DNA from: Fusobacterium sp.
GTDB taxonomy: Bacteria > Fusobacteriota > Fusobacteriia > Fusobacteriales > Fusobacteriaceae
DNA: 28,708 nucleotides
Reading direction: 5' to 3'
NCBI GenBank assembly: GCA_019410665.1
Contig: DXSD01000013.1
Location: 1-28,708 of the forward strand
A program made the translations under genes and the position numbers. Shown here piece after piece: positions 16,041 through 24,244 of the stretch. Below the pieces are notes generated by a model, which saw only the letters and a list, made by a program, of their open reading frames with translations, did not search any database and had not been told where the DNA came from. The stretch's first letter is position 1, and every line of letters starts with the position of its first letter.

Positions 16041-18221
16041 TTATTTTAGAGTTCTTTTTACCTCTTGCATTTCAAAAGCTTCTACTATATCTCCTTCTTT
16101 GATATCATTGAAGTTTTCAATTCCAAGTCCACACTCTTGTCCTACTACAACTTCTTTGGCATCATCTTTAAATCTCTTAAGTGATGCAAGTTTTCCTTCA
16201 TACATTACAACACCATTTCTAAGAAGTCTGATATTAGCATCGTTTCTAACTTTTCCATCTACAACAATACATCCAGCAACATTTCCAACTTTAGAAACTT
16301 TAAATACTTTTTTAATCTCTATTCTTCCTAGATATATCTCTTTATATTCTGGGTCTAACATACCAGTTAATGCTTTCTCTATATCTTCAGTAATATGATA
16401 AATTATATTAGAAGTTCTAATCTCTACTCCATTAACTTCAGCTTCTTTTATAGCTTTAGTTGTAGGTCTTACATTAAATCCTATGATAATTGCATTTGAT
16501 ACTTCTGCTAGTTTTACGTCACTTTCAGTAATTGCTCCAGAAGCAGCTTGAATAATATTTACTGCAACTTCACTTGTAGATAATTTTAATAATGACTCTC
16601 TTAATGCATCTACTGAACCTCTAGAATCAGCTCTTAATACAAGATTTAACTCTTTTAAGTTTTCATGGTCGAATTGCTCTGATAAAGATTCAAGAGTTAT
16701 AGTTTTCTTACTTGTTTCAGCTAATTTTCTCTCTTTAGCAACCTCTTCTACAATTCTTTTTGCATGTTGTTCATTTTGAATTACATACATAGTATCTCCA
16801 GCTTGAGGTACTTGTGTAAATCCTATTATTTCTGCTGGTTGAGAAAGTTCTACTTTTTCTACTCTTTCACCCTTATCATTTAATAGAGCTCTTACCTTAC
16901 CATAAGTTTCTCCAGCTACAATAACATCTCCTATTTTTAAAGTTCCTTCTTGAACTAAAATATCTGCTATTGGTCCTACTTTAGGGTCAAGTCTTGATTC
17001 TAGTACAACCCCTTTAGCTCTTTTCTTAGGATTTGCTTTTAACTCTAATATTTCAGCAGTAATAAGTATTGTATCTAATAAATCATCTAAATGTAATTTT
17101 TGCTTAGCAGATACTTCTACAAATTCAGTATCTCCTCCCCATTCTACAGAAACAAGTCCATGCTCCATTAACTCTTGTTTTACTCTCATTGGGTTAGCTT
17201 CTGGCTTATCTATCTTATTTACAGCTACAATTATTGGTACATTTGCTGCTTTTGCATGTGATAATGCTTCTATTGTTTGGGGCATTACACCATCATCTGC
17301 AGCTACAACTAATATAGCTATATCAGTTACTTGAGCTCCTCTTGCTCTCATATCTGTAAAGGCTTCGTGTCCTGGAGTATCTACGAAAGTTATCTTCTTA
17401 CCATTTTTTACAATTTGATAAGCTCCTATTTTCTGAGTAATTCCTCCAGCTTCTCCTTCTACTACATTACTTGCTCTAATAGCATCTAGTAAAGATGTTT
17501 TTCCATGGTCAACGTGTCCCATAATTGTTATTACAGGTGGTCTCTCTTGTAAATCTTCTACTCTATCTTCAACTTCAAGAGCAAACTTTTCTCCAAATTC
17601 TAATTCTACTTCTTCCTCTTGCTCTACTAAAGCATCATAGTCCATAGCTATCTCTTCTACTGTTTCAATTGATAATGGACTATTTATTGTTAACATTTGT
17701 CCTTTTAAGAAAAGTTTTTTAATTATCTCAGAACTAGCTACTCCTAATCTTTCAGCAAAATCTCCAAGAGTAATCTCTCCTCTGATCTTAATTATTTTCA
17801 TTCCATCTTCTTCTATAGTTTCAGAACCAGCAGCCTCAACAGTTTTCATTACGAAATCTGTTCTTCTACCTTTTTTCTTTTTATTTTTCTTTCCTCTTTC
17901 TTCATCATTTCCTTCAAATGACTCTTTTTTATTATTTTTTTTATTTTTCTTTGATTTTTTCGAAGTTCTTTCCTCTTCAAAAATTTCGTCCTCTTCTAAA
18001 AGTTTTTTATTCAAAGCTACTCCTTTTTCTTCTACACTCTCTTTTGGGGCAGTCATATCTTCAAAATATTTTCTTACCCTCTCTACATCATCAACACTTA
18101 ATCCAGACAAATTTTTTAAACTTTCTGCTGTCTCTAATTTTATCTCATCTTTTAACAAAGTTAGAAAATCTTTGCTACTCATTCCATACTCTTTTGCTAA
18201 CTCATGTACTCTCTTTTTCAT
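16041..18221 (-). CDS. infB: Translation initiation factor IF-2
   Basis: A GTPase that brings initiator tRNA to the 30S subunit. An N-terminal IF2-N domain (1-55) is followed by a low-complexity Lys/Glu-rich linker (about 60-120) and a second IF2-N-like domain (about 140-200). The G domain has GHVDHGKT (235-242), DTPGH (281-285) and NKID (335-338), and domains II-IV follow. The 726 residues are at the short end because the linker is short. The ATG follows AGGAGGT. Confidence 0.98.
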   Translation of the reverse strand: MKKRVHELAKEYGMSSKDFLTLLKDEIKLETAESLKNLSGLSVDDVERVRKYFEDMTAPKESVEEKGVALNKKLLEEDEIFEEERTSKKSKKNKKNNKKESFEGNDEERGKKNKKKKGRRTDFVMKTVEAAGSETIEEDGMKIIKIRGEITLGDFAERLGVASSEIIKKLFLKGQMLTINSPLSIETVEEIAMDYDALVEQEEEVELEFGEKFALEVEDRVEDLQERPPVITIMGHVDHGKTSLLDAIRASNVVEGEAGGITQKIGAYQIVKNGKKITFVDTPGHEAFTDMRARGAQVTDIAILVVAADDGVMPQTIEALSHAKAANVPIIVAVNKIDKPEANPMRVKQELMEHGLVSVEWGGDTEFVEVSAKQKLHLDDLLDTILITAEILELKANPKKRAKGVVLESRLDPKVGPIADILVQEGTLKIGDVIVAGETYGKVRALLNDKGERVEKVELSQPAEIIGFTQVPQAGDTMYVIQNEQHAKRIVEEVAKERKLAETSKKTITLESLSEQFDHENLKELNLVLRADSRGSVDALRESLLKLSTSEVAVNIIQAASGAITESDVKLAEVSNAIIIGFNVRPTTKAIKEAEVNGVEIRTSNIIYHITEDIEKALTGMLDPEYKEIYLGRIEIKKVFKVSKVGNVAGCIVVDGKVRNDANIRLLRNGVVMYEGKLASLKRFKDDAKEVVVGQECGLGIENFNDIKEGDIVEAFEMQEVKRTLK

Positions 18222-18243
18222 TAAGATACCTCCTAATTTTAGG

Positions 18244-18771
18244 TTAATCTATGAGTCCACGGGCCATCTTCTTACTTTTTACAGCAATTACACTTACTTC
18301 CTCTTTTCCAAAGATTTCACCAAGTTGATTTTTATTTCCATAATACACAAATTTTATCCCTAACTCTTTTGCCTTCAAAAGAAGCTTTTTCTCATTTTTC
18401 TCACTTATATCTTCTGCAAGAACTAAAAAATGTGTATGCTCAATCTCCTCTAAAACCATATTCATACCAAAAGATAAAGCTTGTGAGTTTTTCATTGCTT
18501 TCAAAATATTTAAATAGTCCTTTTCACCTGTTTTTAATTGATTTAACATTTTCATCAAATCATCAGTACTCATTTTAATTTTTTTATGTTTTGCCAATCT
18601 CTTCAGACACTCATGAGATTTACAAATATAATATCCTCTACTTTGTGCTCTTTGTTTTTCGTCAAAACTATATTTATCCTCACCTGTTTTTACTAGTCTA
18701 AAAAGATCCTTCTTCTCTTTTTTTTCTCTACAGATCAGACAAGTTCTCTCATGAACAATATTAGTTTCCAA
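18244..18771 (-). CDS. YlxR-YlxQ fusion: DUF448 plus L7Ae-like RNA-binding domain
   Basis: The first 90 or so residues match the YlxR (DUF448) family: RTCLICREKKEKKDLFRLV, then SRGYYICKSHECLKRLAK. The second half looks like the L7Ae/YlxQ RNA-binding fold: ILKAMKNSQALSFGMNMVLEEI, followed by FLVLAEDISEKNEKKL. In Bacillus these are two separate genes between nusA and infB; here one reading frame holds both in the same place. Both parts probably act on RNA or RNase P-type partners, but the exact role is unclear. The start is uncertain. No ATG has a good ribosome site; TTG 18771 is 6 bases after AGGGAG, while ATG 18786 lacks one. Any of these starts overlaps the end of nusA. Confidence 0.87.
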   Translation of the reverse strand: METNIVHERTCLICREKKEKKDLFRLVKTGEDKYSFDEKQRAQSRGYYICKSHECLKRLAKHKKIKMSTDDLMKMLNQLKTGEKDYLNILKAMKNSQALSFGMNMVLEEIEHTHFLVLAEDISEKNEKKLLLKAKELGIKFVYYGNKNQLGEIFGKEEVSVIAVKSKKMARGLID

Positions 18772-19837
18772 CTTCCTCTCCCTCATCAACTTTATCAGCA
18801 GTTTTTATATCTACTCTCATTCCAGTTAATTTAGCAGCAAGTCTTGCATTTTGACCATTTTTTCCTATTGCTAGTGAAAGTTGTGAATTATCAACGATTA
18901 CTCTAGCAGTATTCTCCTCTTCAAATACATCTACGCTAACAACTTTAGCTGGACTTAACACTGCTGAAACAAACTCTTCTAAAGATTCTTTCCAGATAAC
19001 AATATCAATCTTCTCTCCATTAAGTTCATTAACTATATTTTTAATTCTAAGTCCTTTTTGCCCAATACATGCTCCTACAGTATCAATATTAGGATCAGCT
19101 GAATATACAGCAACTTTAGCTCTTGATCCAGCCTCTCTAGCAACAGCTTTTATCTCTATAAGTCCAGATGTAATTTCTGGAATTTCTAATTCAAATAGTT
19201 TTCTTAATAATCCTTCATGCTTTCTTGAAATAACAATCTTAGGAAACTTATTAGTTTTTTCTACCTCAGCTAAATAAACCTTTATTCTTTCTCCAACTCT
19301 ATAAGTATCAGCTGGTGATTGCTCTACAGGTGGTAATATAGCTTCTATTCCATCGAACTCTATGAAAACATTTTTTCTCTCATCTATTCTTCTTATGATT
19401 CCATTTATAATATCATGCTCTTTTACTTTAAATCTATCATAAATATACTCTCTTTCAGCCTCTCTTACTTTTTGAATAACTATTTGTTTTCCATTTTGAA
19501 TAGCATTTCTTCTAAACTCTTCACAGTTTACCTCTATTCTAATTACTTCTCCAATTTTTACTCTCTTTTTAATCTCTAGAGCATCATCATAAGATATTTC
19601 CACAGCTGCATCGTATAGATCTTCTGTTGGAACAACTGTTTTTACTTCGTAAATTTTTACATCTCCACTCTCTCTATCGATTACAACTTCTACATTTTCC
19701 TCTTCTCCATAGTTTTTCTTATAAGCTGCTAATAAAGCTTGTTCTACAGTTAAAAGAAGATTCTCTTTGCTTATTCCCTTCTCTTTTTCTAGCTCTTCCA
19801 AAGCTTCTAAAAACACTTTAGCGTCTTTACTTTTCAT
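18761..19837 (-). CDS. nusA: Transcription termination/antitermination factor NusA
   Basis: Binds RNA polymerase and nascent RNA and modulates pausing, termination and antitermination. N-terminal polymerase-binding domain 1-130, S1 domain about 138-205, KH1 with GQKG (259-262) and KH2 with GKNG (325-328). At 358 residues it lacks the acidic repeats seen in Proteobacteria and resembles Gram-positive NusA. The ATG follows AGGAGGG. It lies 21 bases after rimP. Confidence 0.97.
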   Translation of the reverse strand: MKSKDAKVFLEALEELEKEKGISKENLLLTVEQALLAAYKKNYGEEENVEVVIDRESGDVKIYEVKTVVPTEDLYDAAVEISYDDALEIKKRVKIGEVIRIEVNCEEFRRNAIQNGKQIVIQKVREAEREYIYDRFKVKEHDIINGIIRRIDERKNVFIEFDGIEAILPPVEQSPADTYRVGERIKVYLAEVEKTNKFPKIVISRKHEGLLRKLFELEIPEITSGLIEIKAVAREAGSRAKVAVYSADPNIDTVGACIGQKGLRIKNIVNELNGEKIDIVIWKESLEEFVSAVLSPAKVVSVDVFEEENTARVIVDNSQLSLAIGKNGQNARLAAKLTGMRVDIKTADKVDEGEEVGN

Positions 19838-19858
19838 TATTTACCCTCCTGAAAATCT

Positions 19859-20338
19859 TTAAAACTCATCAAACTCGTAAACTAGATTAGCTTTTCTAAT
19901 CTCTGTAAATGGAATCTCTAACACTTTATTTTCATCAACTTCTAAAAATATAATGCCATCTTCAGTTTTTACTAGAATTCCTTCAAAATTTTTATTATCT
20001 TCAACTTTATGTTTTAAACTAACTTTTACCTTTTCCCCTTGAAATCTTACAAAATCCTCTATCTTCTTCAAAGGTCTCTCAATCCCTGGTGAAGACACTT
20101 CTAAGAAAAATCTTTGCTCTATTAATCTATCAATATCTTCATCTATCTTTCCACTAATAGCAGCACACTCTTCTAAAGTGATATCTCCATTTAGATTTTC
20201 AATATATATTCTCACATACCAATATCCACCATCTTGCATATACTCTACATCTACAAGTGATAATCCCATTTCATCTATAACAGGAGTAACTATTTTCTCT
20301 ATTTTCTCTATTATTTCTTTATCATCTAGTTTTGCCAT
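19859..20338 (-). CDS. rimP: Ribosome maturation factor RimP
   Basis: A 159-residue protein needed for 30S subunit maturation. The family motif FFLEVSSPGIERPLKK and a C-terminal SH3-like domain are visible. The first in-frame start-like codon (TTG 20362) has no ribosome site; the ATG at 20338 lies 10 bases after AGAGGTG (20349-20355). It is the first gene of the nusA-infB operon, the usual place. Confidence 0.95.
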   Translation of the reverse strand: MAKLDDKEIIEKIEKIVTPVIDEMGLSLVDVEYMQDGGYWYVRIYIENLNGDITLEECAAISGKIDEDIDRLIEQRFFLEVSSPGIERPLKKIEDFVRFQGEKVKVSLKHKVEDNKNFEGILVKTEDGIIFLEVDENKVLEIPFTEIRKANLVYEFDEF

Positions 20339-20376
20339 TATAATATTCACCTCTTTTCTCAAAATTCTCTACTAAA

Positions 20377-20406
20377 GAGGGAGTGGATAAATTCACCCAC
20401 TCCCTC
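20377..20406 (-). promoter_or_regulatory. Leader hairpin of the rimP-nusA-infB operon
   Basis: A perfect 10-bp GC-rich stem (20377-20386 with 20397-20406) with a 10-base loop lies between the proposed promoter and rimP. It is followed on the minus strand only by a short T stretch. It stands out in very AT-rich DNA. It may be an attenuator or an mRNA-stabilising 5' structure; NusA-linked control is a guess. Confidence 0.6.
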
Positions 20407-20438
20407 CTAAAAAACTAGCATACTACTTTATTCAAGTT

Positions 20439-20467
20439 ATTGTACCATAATTTTTTAAAAAAATCAA
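20439..20467 (-). promoter_or_regulatory. Promoter of the rimP operon
   Basis: On the minus strand, TTGATT (20462-20467), a 17-base spacer and TACAAT (20439-20444) form a sigma-70-type promoter. The TGG just before the -10 makes an extended -10. The start of transcription would be near 20432, giving a leader of about 95 bases with the hairpin at 20377-20406. Confidence 0.7.
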
Positions 20468-20493
20468 TTATTACTAAAATAAAAATTGACCTT

Positions 20494-20514
20494 TTTAGAT
20501 CATTTTAATCTAAA
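20494..20514. promoter_or_regulatory. Inverted repeat between the divergent operons, candidate operator
   Basis: TTTAGAT and ATCTAAA form 7-bp perfect arms separated by 7 bases, in the 416-base gap between rimP and glmS. The site is just upstream of the rimP promoter and about 170 bases from the proposed glmS promoter. The rest of the gap is AT-rich; apart from the two promoters and the rimP leader hairpin no gene or RNA was recognised. A chance dyad is possible. Confidence 0.35.
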
Positions 20515-20681
20515 TATATTTATTTTTTGAATTTATAACATATATTTAATGAATATTAATAAAATACACCTTTTATTTAACTTTTTAAAGGATATTTATT
20601 ATAACTGAATGCCTGTAAATTCTAATTTAAATATATAAAATTAAATTTTTTAATATTTATCATTCATATTTTAAATAAGTA

Positions 20682-20709
20682 TTGATTTTTTGTAAAAATG
20701 TTGTATATT
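20682..20709 (+). promoter_or_regulatory. Probable promoter of the glutamate mutase operon
   Basis: TTGATT (20682-20687) is followed after 16 bases by TATATT (20704-20709), about 45 bases before the glmS start. It fits a sigma-70 promoter, but the region is very AT-rich. No B12 riboswitch or other known leader RNA was seen upstream of this B12-dependent enzyme's genes. Confidence 0.5.
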
Positions 20710-20754
20710 ATTATCAAAGGTTTTAATATCAAACACTTAAGGAGGATGTTTTTC

Positions 20755-21174
20755 ATGAAGAAAAATGGAAAAAAAGTTGTAATCGGAGTTATAGGTTCAG
20801 ACTGTCATGCAGTTGGAAATAAAATTATTCATCACGTTTTAGAAGCAAATGGATTTGATGTAGTAAATGTAGGAGTTCTTTCTCCACAAGCTGACTTCAT
20901 CAATGCTGCTGTTGAAACAAATGCAGATGCAATAATAGTATCTTCTCTTTATGGACATGGAGAGTTAGATTGTCAAGGTATGAGAGAGAAATGTAAAGAA
21001 GCTGGATTAAACAACATTCTTCTTTACGTAGGTGGAAACATAGTTGTTGGTAAACAAGTATGGGAAGATGTAGAAAAAAGATTCAAAGCTATGGGATTCG
21101 ATAGAGTTTATAAACCAGGAACTCCTATTGAAGAAACAACTGAAGATCTTAAAAAAGATTTAGGAATTGCTTAA
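20755..21174 (+). CDS. glmS: Glutamate mutase sigma (B12-binding) subunit
   Basis: The small component of the adenosylcobalamin-dependent enzyme that turns (S)-glutamate into (2S,3S)-3-methylaspartate. The cobalamin-binding signature D16-x-H18-x-x-G21 (SDCHAVG) is intact, and the later SSLYGHGE and GGNI motifs of the Rossmann-like B12 domain follow. The 139 residues compare with 137 in Clostridium. The ATG at 20755 is 9 bases after AGGAGG; an ATG at 20746 touches that site and an ATG at 20698 has none, so both were rejected. The symbol is shared with an unrelated glucosamine-6-phosphate synthase. Confidence 0.97.
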   Translation: MKKNGKKVVIGVIGSDCHAVGNKIIHHVLEANGFDVVNVGVLSPQADFINAAVETNADAIIVSSLYGHGELDCQGMREKCKEAGLNNILLYVGGNIVVGKQVWEDVEKRFKAMGFDRVYKPGTPIEETTEDLKKDLGIA

Positions 21175-21197
21175 TATTATAAAAGAGAGTGGTAATT

Positions 21198-22604
21198 ATG
21201 AAAGCTTACTTAGCTATAGATTTTGGAAGTACATATACTAAATTAACAGCTATTGACTTAGATAATGAAGTTATCTTAGCTACTGCTAAGGATATCACTA
21301 CTGTAGAAAATGATATTATGATTGGTTTTAATAAGGCATTTGAAAAACTAAAAGCTGAAATTAATAAAAAAGTTGATTTTGATTCTGTGGATTTCATAAG
21401 TAAAACTGCTTGTTCTTCTGCAGCTGGTGGACTGAAAATGGTAGCTATAGGATTGGTTCCAGAGCTTACTGCTGAAGCTGCTAAAAAAGCTGCTCTTGGA
21501 GCTGGAGCTAGAGTTATTAAAACTTACGCTTACGAATTAAATAGCAGAGAATTAGAAGAGATTAAAAATACAGCTTTAGATATTATTCTACTAGCAGGTG
21601 GTACAGATGGTGGTAATAAAGATTGTATCATTCATAATGCTAAGATGTTAGCTGAGTATAAAATTGAAGTACCAGTTGTAGTTGCTGGAAATAAAGCTGC
21701 CACTGATGAGGTAGAGGCAATATTAAAAGGTGCTGGAATAGATTGTTATATCACTGAGAATGTAATGCCTTTTATCAATAAATTAAATGTCGAACCTTCT
21801 AGAGAAGAGATCAGAAAAGTTTTTATGAGCAAAATTGTAGAAGCTAAAGGAATGAAAAAGGCAGAAGATTTTATAAGAGGTATATTGATGCCTACTCCTG
21901 CTGCAGTACTAAAAGCTTCTGAAATTCTTGCTACTGGAACTGATGAAGAGGAAGGATTAGGAGATTTAATAGTTGTAGATATAGGAGGAGCTACTACTGA
22001 TATCCACTCTATAGCTAAAGGAGAGCCTACTAATCCATCAGTTATGATAAAAGGGTTAGAAGAACCTTTTGCTAAGAGAACTGTTGAAGGGGATCTTGGA
22101 ATGAGATACTCTGCTATAGCCCTTTTAGAAGCTTCTGGTACAAGAAAAATAAGAAATTACTTACATGATTCTTTAAAACAAGTTGATGTAAAAGCTCAGT
22201 GTCAATATAGACATGACAATATAAAAATGGTTCCTCAAAGTGAAGATGAGATAAGATTTGATGAAGCCATGGCAAAAGCTGCTACTGAGTTGGCTATGAC
22301 TAGACATTGTGGAGTATTAGAGTGTGTCTACACACCAATGGGAACTATGTTTAATCAAAGTGGTAAAGACTTAACTGAAGCCCCTTATGTAATTGGTACA
22401 GGAGGAGTTATTATTCACAGTCTTAACCCAGGAGAGATTTTAAAGGCTGGAAACTTCAATGAGCAAGATCCAGTACATTTAAAACCTAGAAACCCTAAAT
22501 TCCTAGTGGATAGAACATACATTCTATCTTCAATGGGACTTTTAGCTCAAGATTATCCTAATACAGCAATTAGAATAATGAAAAAATACTTAGTTGAAGC
22601 TTAA
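21198..22604 (+). CDS. glmL: GlmL/MutL, probable glutamate mutase reactivating ATPase
   Basis: A 468-residue protein of the sugar kinase/Hsp70/actin ATPase fold. Phosphate loop 1 is AIDFGSTYTKLTAID (4-18), and phosphate loop 2 is LIVVDIGGATTDIHS near residue 260. GlmL is always found between glmS and glmE. It is thought to be a reactivase that swaps damaged cobalamin, or a chaperone of the mutase, by analogy with diol dehydratase reactivases. The role is inferred. The ATG at 21198 is preferred over GTG 21189, which lies inside the GAGAGTGG ribosome site. Confidence 0.95.
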   Translation: MKAYLAIDFGSTYTKLTAIDLDNEVILATAKDITTVENDIMIGFNKAFEKLKAEINKKVDFDSVDFISKTACSSAAGGLKMVAIGLVPELTAEAAKKAALGAGARVIKTYAYELNSRELEEIKNTALDIILLAGGTDGGNKDCIIHNAKMLAEYKIEVPVVVAGNKAATDEVEAILKGAGIDCYITENVMPFINKLNVEPSREEIRKVFMSKIVEAKGMKKAEDFIRGILMPTPAAVLKASEILATGTDEEEGLGDLIVVDIGGATTDIHSIAKGEPTNPSVMIKGLEEPFAKRTVEGDLGMRYSAIALLEASGTRKIRNYLHDSLKQVDVKAQCQYRHDNIKMVPQSEDEIRFDEAMAKAATELAMTRHCGVLECVYTPMGTMFNQSGKDLTEAPYVIGTGGVIIHSLNPGEILKAGNFNEQDPVHLKPRNPKFLVDRTYILSSMGLLAQDYPNTAIRIMKKYLVEA

Positions 22605-22645
22605 TTCAAAATTTTTGAGAAATAATTAAGGAGGATTAGTTATAT

Positions 22646-24100
22646 ATGAAACTTAGATTTAAAAAATGGACTGAAGAAGAGTTCTTTCAAATGAGAGAAG
22701 AAGTTTTAAAAGGATGGCCTACTGGTAAAGATGTAGACCTAGAGGAGGCTGTAAGATACCACAAATCATTACCTGAATCAAAAAGCTTCTCTAAAAAATT
22801 AATAGATGCTAAAAATGCTGGAATCACTTTAGCACAACCTAGAGCTGGAGTTGCTTTAGTTAATGAGCATATTGAACTTTTAAATTTCCTAGATACTGAA
22901 GGTGGAGCAGACTTATTACCTAGTACAATCGACTCTTATACTAGACAAAATAAATATGAAAACTGTGAAAAAGGAATAGAAGAATCTATAAAAGCTGGAA
23001 GATCACTTCTTAATGGATTCCCAGGGGTTAACCATGGAGTAGCTGGATGTAGAAAAGTAGTAGAAGCTACTAACTTACCTCTACAAATGAGACATGGAAC
23101 TCCAGATGCTAGACTACTTTCTGAAATTATGATAGCTGCTGGATTTACTTCTGATGAAGGTGGAGGAATCAGTTATAACGTTCCTTATGCTAAATCTGTT
23201 TCATTAGAGAAAACTCTTATAGACTGGCAATATGTTGACAGATTAGTAGGATGGTATGAAGAGCATGGAGTTTCTATAAATAGAGAGCCATTTGGACCAT
23301 TAACAGGAACATTAGTACCTCCTTCAATGTCAAATGCTGTTGGAATCTTAGAAGGATTAATGGCTGCTGAGCAAGGAGTTAAAAATATAACTTTAGGATA
23401 TGGACAATGTGGAAACTTAATCCAAGACGTTGCTGCTATTAGATCACTTGAATCTCAAGCTGAAGAGTATTTCAAAGAGTTCGGATACAATGATATTCAA
23501 TTAACTACAGTATTCCACCAATGGATGGGAGGATTCCCAGAAGATGAAGCTAAAGCTTTTGGAGTAATCTCTAATGGTGCTTCTGCTGCTGCACTTGCTG
23601 GAGCTACAAAAGTTATAGTTAAGACTCCTCATGAGGCTATTGGAGTTCCTACGAAAGAAGCTAATGCTGCTGGAATTAGAGCTACAAAAATGGTTCTTAA
23701 CCTATTAAGAGGACAACAACTTTCAACTTCTCCAGAGTTAGAGAAAGAAATTGAAATAATAAAAGCTGAAACTAAGTGTATCTTAGATAAAGTTTATGAA
23801 TTAGGAAATGGAGACTGGGCTATTGGTATAGTTAAAGCTTTCGAGCAAGGTGTACTTGACGTTCCATTTGCTCCATCAATCTACAATGCTGGTAAAATGA
23901 TGCCTGCTAGAGATAACGTAGGTAAAGTAAGATATCTAGCTGTTGGAAATGTTCCATTAAGCAAAGAATTAGTTGATTACAACATGGCTCAATTAGAAGA
24001 AAGAGGAAAATTTGAAGGAAGACCAGTTACTTTCCAAATGACTGTAGATGATATATTTGCTGTTGGAAAAGGAACTTTAATTGGAAGACCTGAAAAATAA
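22646..24100 (+). CDS. glmE: Glutamate mutase epsilon (catalytic) subunit
   Basis: The TIM-barrel subunit that binds glutamate and, with two GlmS, forms the B12-dependent mutase. The 484 residues match the Clostridium enzyme, and the active-site residues fall at the same numbers: the arginine claw R66, R100 and R149, and E171, Y177 and Y181. The enzyme should therefore be active. It lies 41 bases after glmL with a clear AAGGAGG. It is the committed step of the methylaspartate pathway. Confidence 0.98.
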   Translation: MKLRFKKWTEEEFFQMREEVLKGWPTGKDVDLEEAVRYHKSLPESKSFSKKLIDAKNAGITLAQPRAGVALVNEHIELLNFLDTEGGADLLPSTIDSYTRQNKYENCEKGIEESIKAGRSLLNGFPGVNHGVAGCRKVVEATNLPLQMRHGTPDARLLSEIMIAAGFTSDEGGGISYNVPYAKSVSLEKTLIDWQYVDRLVGWYEEHGVSINREPFGPLTGTLVPPSMSNAVGILEGLMAAEQGVKNITLGYGQCGNLIQDVAAIRSLESQAEEYFKEFGYNDIQLTTVFHQWMGGFPEDEAKAFGVISNGASAAALAGATKVIVKTPHEAIGVPTKEANAAGIRATKMVLNLLRGQQLSTSPELEKEIEIIKAETKCILDKVYELGNGDWAIGIVKAFEQGVLDVPFAPSIYNAGKMMPARDNVGKVRYLAVGNVPLSKELVDYNMAQLEERGKFEGRPVTFQMTVDDIFAVGKGTLIGRPEK

Positions 24101-24197
24101 TAATCATATATAAAATATATGAGTTTAAAATTCTAAAAATAACTTTTATATAATTGTTGCATTTTTGAAACTTTTGGGTTAAATATAATAATATAGA

Positions 24198-24218
24198 GGT
24201 GGGATTAAACATCCCACC
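24198..24218 (+). other. Hairpin between glmE and mal
   Basis: GGTGGGAT (24198-24205) pairs perfectly with ATCCCACC (24211-24218) around a 5-base loop, in the 144-base gap before mal. No T run follows. It ends about 13 bases before the mal ribosome site (AGGAGG at 24231-24236), so it is more likely a processing or 5'-protecting structure for the mal message than a terminator. The ACCCAAAG on its right side could pair instead with TTTTGGGT at 24172-24179. Confidence 0.65.
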
Positions 24219-24244
24219 CAAAGAAAAATTAGGAGGAATTTATT

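Noticed and set aside
20515..20681. Short reading frame at 20609 and other tiny frames in the AT-rich gap before glmS
   Set aside because: The frame has nine codons with a poorly placed ribosome site and no similarity to a known leader peptide.
20755..21174. Glucosamine-6-phosphate synthase, suggested by the symbol glmS, and a glmS ribozyme in its leader
   Set aside because: The protein is a 139-residue B12-binding domain with the DxHxxG motif. The leader shows no ribozyme or cobalamin riboswitch features.
24157..24196. Possible internal promoter before mal, based on a TATAAT near 24186
   Set aside because: No acceptable -35 box lies 16-18 bases upstream, and TATAAT-like strings are common in such AT-rich gaps.
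24027..24221. Minus-strand frame of 64 codons spanning the glmE end and the following gap
   Set aside because: It overlaps the conserved end of glmE and the intergenic hairpin, has no ribosome site and no recognisable product.
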